From Candidatus Bathyarchaeota archaeon (GTDB taxonomy: Archaea > Thermoproteota > Bathyarchaeia > TCS64): DNA of 8,082 bases. Both the position numbers and the translations under genes were made by a program. The notes under the pieces are model-generated. The model did not search any database. It was not told where the DNA came from and saw nothing but the letters and a program-made list of their open reading frames with translations. Each line of letters begins with the position of its first letter. Within the stretch, counting starts at the first letter, position 1. The DNA is taken from the NCBI GenBank assembly GCA_018396515.1, contig JAGTQJ010000008.1:1-8082 (forward strand), given 5' to 3'. Shown in pieces: positions 5,332-8,082 of this stretch.

Positions 5332-7308
5332 TTAGGAGAGTATTATTGGAGCTATTAAAAGTGCTGTCATGTTCATCAATTTCATGAATATGTTTAGCGA
5401 TGGGCCGGCAACATCTTTCAGGGGATCCCCAACGGTATCTCCGGTCACGGCCGCTGTATGAGTAGGAGTGCCCTTCATCCAGGACTCCCTTTCAATGTGT
5501 TTTTTAGCGTTATCCCATATACCCCCTCCGAAGGTGAAGAAGGGGGATAATATGGAGGAGGAGGTAAGAGCTCCCAAGAGCATGGCGCTTAGAGCATACT
5601 TCCCAAGGAGCAGACCCACCATCACTGGAGCAGCTATCCCTAGCAGCCCTGGAAGGGGCATCTGATATAGGGCATATCTGGTGGCTATGTCCACACACCT
5701 TGAGTAGTCTGGCCTCTCCCTCCCTTCTAGGATTCCTGGGCGTTCCCTGAATTGTCTTCTAACCTCCTCAACCACCCTGTAGGCTGTTCTGGCTGTGGCA
5801 CCTATGGCATAGGAGGAGAAGAGGAATGGGAGGACCCCTCCCAAAAGGACACCCACTATAAAGGAGGGGCCTATGGAGAAGGCCTCCAGCCTGATCCCGA
5901 CCATCTCGTTGAAGGTTACCAGGATCACGACGGTTGAGAAGGCTCCACTTGCGGCGGCGAAGGCCTTTGTGTAGGCCTTAGTGGTGTTACCCATGGAGTC
6001 GAGCTCGGAGAGAGCCTCTAGGCTCTTCATACCCGTTCCAGCCATCTCAGCTATGCCGGCCGCATTGTCGCTTATAGGGCCGAAGGCGTCGCCCGACATG
6101 ATTATACCTGTGGCTAGGTCTGTACCTAGATTGGCCCCGACTATACCATATAGGGAGCCTCCTGTTATGTAATATGAGAATAGGATGCTCAAAAGTACCA
6201 GAAGTATAGGTATGAAGGGACTTTGTAATGCATATGATAAACCGGTTATGATGTTTATGGCCGCTCCATACTCGGATGATCTAGCCACATTTCTAACGGG
6301 GAATCTCTCTAATCCCAAGTAATGCTGGGAGACCAGACCGATGATGAGCATGGTCGCCATGCCACTCAAAACGGAGTAGAAAATCCTCATGTCCCCAAGT
6401 AAGATGATCGAAGAGATGAGGGCTCCAATGGAGCACAAGGCAACGGTAACTATCAGGCTTATGTTAAAGGATGCCATGGGTTTTATACCTCTCCACCTCC
6501 TTGTGATGAGGATACCTATGATGGTCGAAGATACCCCGACGACACCCAGTGCCAGTGGAAACAGAGCCGGATCCCTCCCAAGTGGGTATAGGAGTAACGA
6601 GCCTAGGAGCATCGCTGTCACATAGTCGTCGCTTATGGATTCGAAGAGGTCTGAGCCCCTCCCCGCGCAGTCACCAACGTTATCCCCGACCTGGTCAGCT
6701 ATGACGGCTGGGTTTCTAGGATCATCCTCAGGTATCTTCTGCTCTATTTTACCCACCAGGTCTGCTCCAATATCTGCAGCCTTTGTGAATATGCCCCCTC
6801 CCAACTGGGCGAAGAGGGCTGAGAGGCTTGAACCAAAGCCAAAGGCTACTAGAGGGGCCGGATCCCTAAAGAGCCAGACAAGCATTGAAACTCCTAGGAG
6901 GCTCAGCCCCGTCACGGATAATCCCATTATGCCTCCCCCTCTGAAGGCTGTTGAGAAGGCCTTCGATGGAGATGACATCGCTGCGTATGCTGTCCTCACA
7001 TTAGCCTTCACCGCCATCACCATACCTATGTAGGCCGAAAGTAGAGATAGGAGGACGCCTAATAGGAAGGATCCGACGTATCTTGGATCTCTCGTAAAGA
7101 TCCACAGAATGGTTGAAATGAAAAGGGAGAATAGGATTATCGTCCTATACTGCCTCTTTATGAAGGCCTTGGCCCCCTCCTCTATAGAACCGGCTATACT
7201 GAGCATATAGTCGTCCTTCACCGGCTCCCTGACGATGGAGTAGGCTAGATATGCCATGACAGCCATAGCCAATAGGCCCGTAAATATGGGGGCGAGATAG
7301 GGATCCAT
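5332..7308 (-). CDS. hppA: Membrane-bound proton-pumping pyrophosphatase, K+-independent type
   Basis: An integral membrane enzyme that hydrolyses pyrophosphate and pumps H+ across the cell membrane, recovering energy from biosynthetic pyrophosphate. The 658 residues, with some 14-16 hydrophobic segments, fit the family. The pyrophosphate/Mg2+ site is unmistakable: GADLVGKIE (181-189), PEDDPRNPA (193-201), DQVGDNVGD (205-213), then GDAFGPISDNAAGIAEM (406-422) and GDTVGDPLKD (623-632). The ion-type position in GNTTKAYTK carries Lys444 and Thr447. In characterised enzymes Lys here marks K+-independent H+-PPases, whereas Ala marks K+-dependent ones. Gln206 replaces the Asn most familiar in ADNVGDNVGD. 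ATG 7308 is preceded by GAGGAGA eight bases away and by a TATA-like box about 45 bases away. It is transcribed alone and converges on thiL. Confidence 0.96.
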   Translation of the reverse strand: MDPYLAPIFTGLLAMAVMAYLAYSIVREPVKDDYMLSIAGSIEEGAKAFIKRQYRTIILFSLFISTILWIFTRDPRYVGSFLLGVLLSLLSAYIGMVMAVKANVRTAYAAMSSPSKAFSTAFRGGGIMGLSVTGLSLLGVSMLVWLFRDPAPLVAFGFGSSLSALFAQLGGGIFTKAADIGADLVGKIEQKIPEDDPRNPAVIADQVGDNVGDCAGRGSDLFESISDDYVTAMLLGSLLLYPLGRDPALFPLALGVVGVSSTIIGILITRRWRGIKPMASFNISLIVTVALCSIGALISSIILLGDMRIFYSVLSGMATMLIIGLVSQHYLGLERFPVRNVARSSEYGAAINIITGLSYALQSPFIPILLVLLSILFSYYITGGSLYGIVGANLGTDLATGIIMSGDAFGPISDNAAGIAEMAGTGMKSLEALSELDSMGNTTKAYTKAFAAASGAFSTVVILVTFNEMVGIRLEAFSIGPSFIVGVLLGGVLPFLFSSYAIGATARTAYRVVEEVRRQFRERPGILEGRERPDYSRCVDIATRYALYQMPLPGLLGIAAPVMVGLLLGKYALSAMLLGALTSSSILSPFFTFGGGIWDNAKKHIERESWMKGTPTHTAAVTGDTVGDPLKDVAGPSLNIFMKLMNMTALLIAPIILS

Positions 7309-7316
7309 TCCCCATT

Positions 7317-7323
7317 TCTCCTC
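7317..7323 (-). promoter_or_regulatory. Shine-Dalgarno sequence of hppA
   Basis: Minus-strand GAGGAGA lies eight bases before ATG 7308. It is the best ribosome-binding site in the window and settles this start. Confidence 0.7.
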
Positions 7324-7348
7324 AAGGCGGATCGGCGATATTCCACAC

Positions 7349-7357
7349 CTTAATAAG
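7349..7357 (-). promoter_or_regulatory. TATA-like box of hppA
   Basis: Minus-strand CTTATTAAG is centred about 45 bases before ATG 7308, predicting transcription from about 7327 and a leader of about 19 bases that contains the Shine-Dalgarno sequence. An alternative AT-rich box (AAAAATAAA) lies about ten bases further upstream. Confidence 0.4.
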
Positions 7358-7561
7358 CTTTATTTTTCAGTTCAAGGGGGCCTTACAGTAGATTTTGTTG
7401 TAGGAATTTAACCTTAAATATAAATTTATTTGTTTTTTCTCCGTAAAATTTCTTAATTAATGTCTCTTTAGTTGATCTTCAACCTTTTGGAGGGTGTCCC
7501 AACGCCCCATAAAAGCCTCTTTTTCAAACCCTTTCGATCAATAGCCCATCTCCTGGGGGGC

Positions 7562-7569
7562 ATTAATGA
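7562..7569 (+). promoter_or_regulatory. Candidate TATA box of the DUF4011 helicase gene
   Basis: ATTAATGA is centred near 7566, predicting transcription from about 7592. That lies just ahead of the possible start codons at 7598, 7603, 7607 and 7619. The match is weak. Another AT-rich stretch (7404-7460) lies too far upstream for a short leader. Confidence 0.25.
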
Positions 7570-7618
7570 ACCAAACCCTTTTTCAAACTTCACCTCTATG
7601 GAATGATTGCTGATCGAT

Positions 7619-8082
7619 TTGGTTGAGGCCTCCACTTCCAAGGTGATGGAAAGGATTCAGCTGTGGAAGCAGAGGCTCATCGACCTAAGCAGGCGGAACC
7701 GCCTGATCTACTTCACGCCTACAAAGAGCTCCTATATCGGTATATCGACCCCAGACCTCAAGACCATCTTCGAGAGGCTAGTTGTCAAGGGGAAGGGGTG
7801 GGAGATCTGGCAGCCTCCAAGGGAAGGATGGTCCAATGCTTCAGGGTCCATGCGCCCTGGGAGGACCCAGCTCGTGCCCCAGGCAGATGATCCTCAACTG
7901 ATTGAGCGGATCCTGAGGGGGCTCTATAGACGCTCCACATCCGAGTATAGAGAGAGGGGCGTTAGAGTCCTCTACATGACCTTCGGGATGCTCAACTGGA
8001 GGGAGGCCGGGTCAGGGGAGGCGGTAAGGTCCCCGATACTTCTAGTTCCAATAGAGTTGAGGAGGGATAACCACCGCTCACC
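7619..8082 (+). CDS. N-terminal part of a DUF4011-type superfamily I helicase, cut by the window edge
   Basis: The first 154 codons of a gene that continues past the right edge. Numbered from TTG 7619, the diagnostic stretches are W16, then LIDLSRRNRLIYF (20-32), RGLYRRSTSEYRERGVRVLY (100-119), FGMLNW (122-127) and SPILLVPIELRR (138-149). This order matches DUF4011, which begins large helicases of the COG1112 kind. In known members an AAA_11/AAA_12 helicase and often DUF3320 and a Vsr-like nuclease follow, but none of that is in view. The start is uncertain. TGA 7604 closes the frame upstream. TTG 7607, TTG 7619, GTG 7643 and ATG 7646 are all possible, and ATG 7646 would still keep the domain. 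No proper Shine-Dalgarno sequence decides it. The role is probably nucleic-acid processing. Relatives include defence helicases, but that is inference. Confidence 0.75.
   Translation, partial: MVEASTSKVMERIQLWKQRLIDLSRRNRLIYFTPTKSSYIGISTPDLKTIFERLVVKGKGWEIWQPPREGWSNASGSMRPGRTQLVPQADDPQLIERILRGLYRRSTSEYRERGVRVLYMTFGMLNWREAGSGEAVRSPILLVPIELRRDNHRS

Noticed and set aside
5468..7033. Plus-strand open frames opposite hppA
   Set aside because: They are antisense to a well-supported membrane pyrophosphatase and have no motifs of their own.
7471..7483. Short hairpin GTTGA-TCT-TCAAC followed by a few T
   Set aside because: The arms are only five bases, no upstream plus-strand gene would use it as a terminator, and it is consistent with chance.
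7663..7890. A 75-codon plus-strand frame inside the helicase
   Set aside because: It is a different frame of the same strand as the DUF4011 sequence, which carries the recognisable motifs.
1..8082. CRISPR arrays, insertion-sequence ends or a replication origin
   Set aside because: No regularly spaced repeats, terminal inverted repeats around a transposase, or clustered origin-type repeats were seen on either strand.

Overview
The window looks archaeal, probably from a Thermoproteota/TACK-type lineage, though this cannot be fixed without a search. The tRNA gene has no encoded CCA. Most genes have a TATA-like box about 30-36 bases before the start codon and little or no leader. ThiL has archaeal-style motifs, and one start is GTG. 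Coding GC differs between blocks: samples reach 38/60 in the CoA-transferase gene, 22/60 to 32/60 in the arsenite-transporter gene and 13/60 in the intergenic stretch at 841-900.

Layout. At 1-27 (minus) is the probable first nine codons of a gene running off the left edge. 147-749 (minus) is a small P-loop NTPase of unknown role. 750-1220 is AT-rich with no recognised gene. 1221-2321 (minus) is an ACR3-type arsenite efflux permease. 2370-2740 is a GC-rich stretch with several short, mutually overlapping frames, probably a decayed gene. 2891-2963 (minus) is tRNA-Thr(CGU). 3037-4197 (minus) is a family III (CaiB/BaiF) CoA-transferase. It is divergent from thiL (4287-5282, plus), with the two TATA boxes only a few bases apart. 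thiL converges on hppA (5332-7308, minus), a membrane pyrophosphatase of the K+-independent type. From about 7607-7646 to the right edge (plus) is the N-terminus of a large DUF4011-type superfamily I helicase.

How the genes relate. This is not one operon. Every gene appears to have its own promoter. ThiL makes thiamine diphosphate from thiamine monophosphate, and HppA recovers energy from pyrophosphate as an ion gradient; their adjacency is convergent and need not be functional. The arsenite permease has no ArsR or ArsC partner in the window. It lies in a lower-GC block directly 3' of the tRNA gene, which is a classic insertion position, but no integrase or att duplication was seen. The most promising lead for an accessory (possibly defence) system is the DUF4011 helicase truncated at the right edge, which cannot be judged without the downstream sequence.
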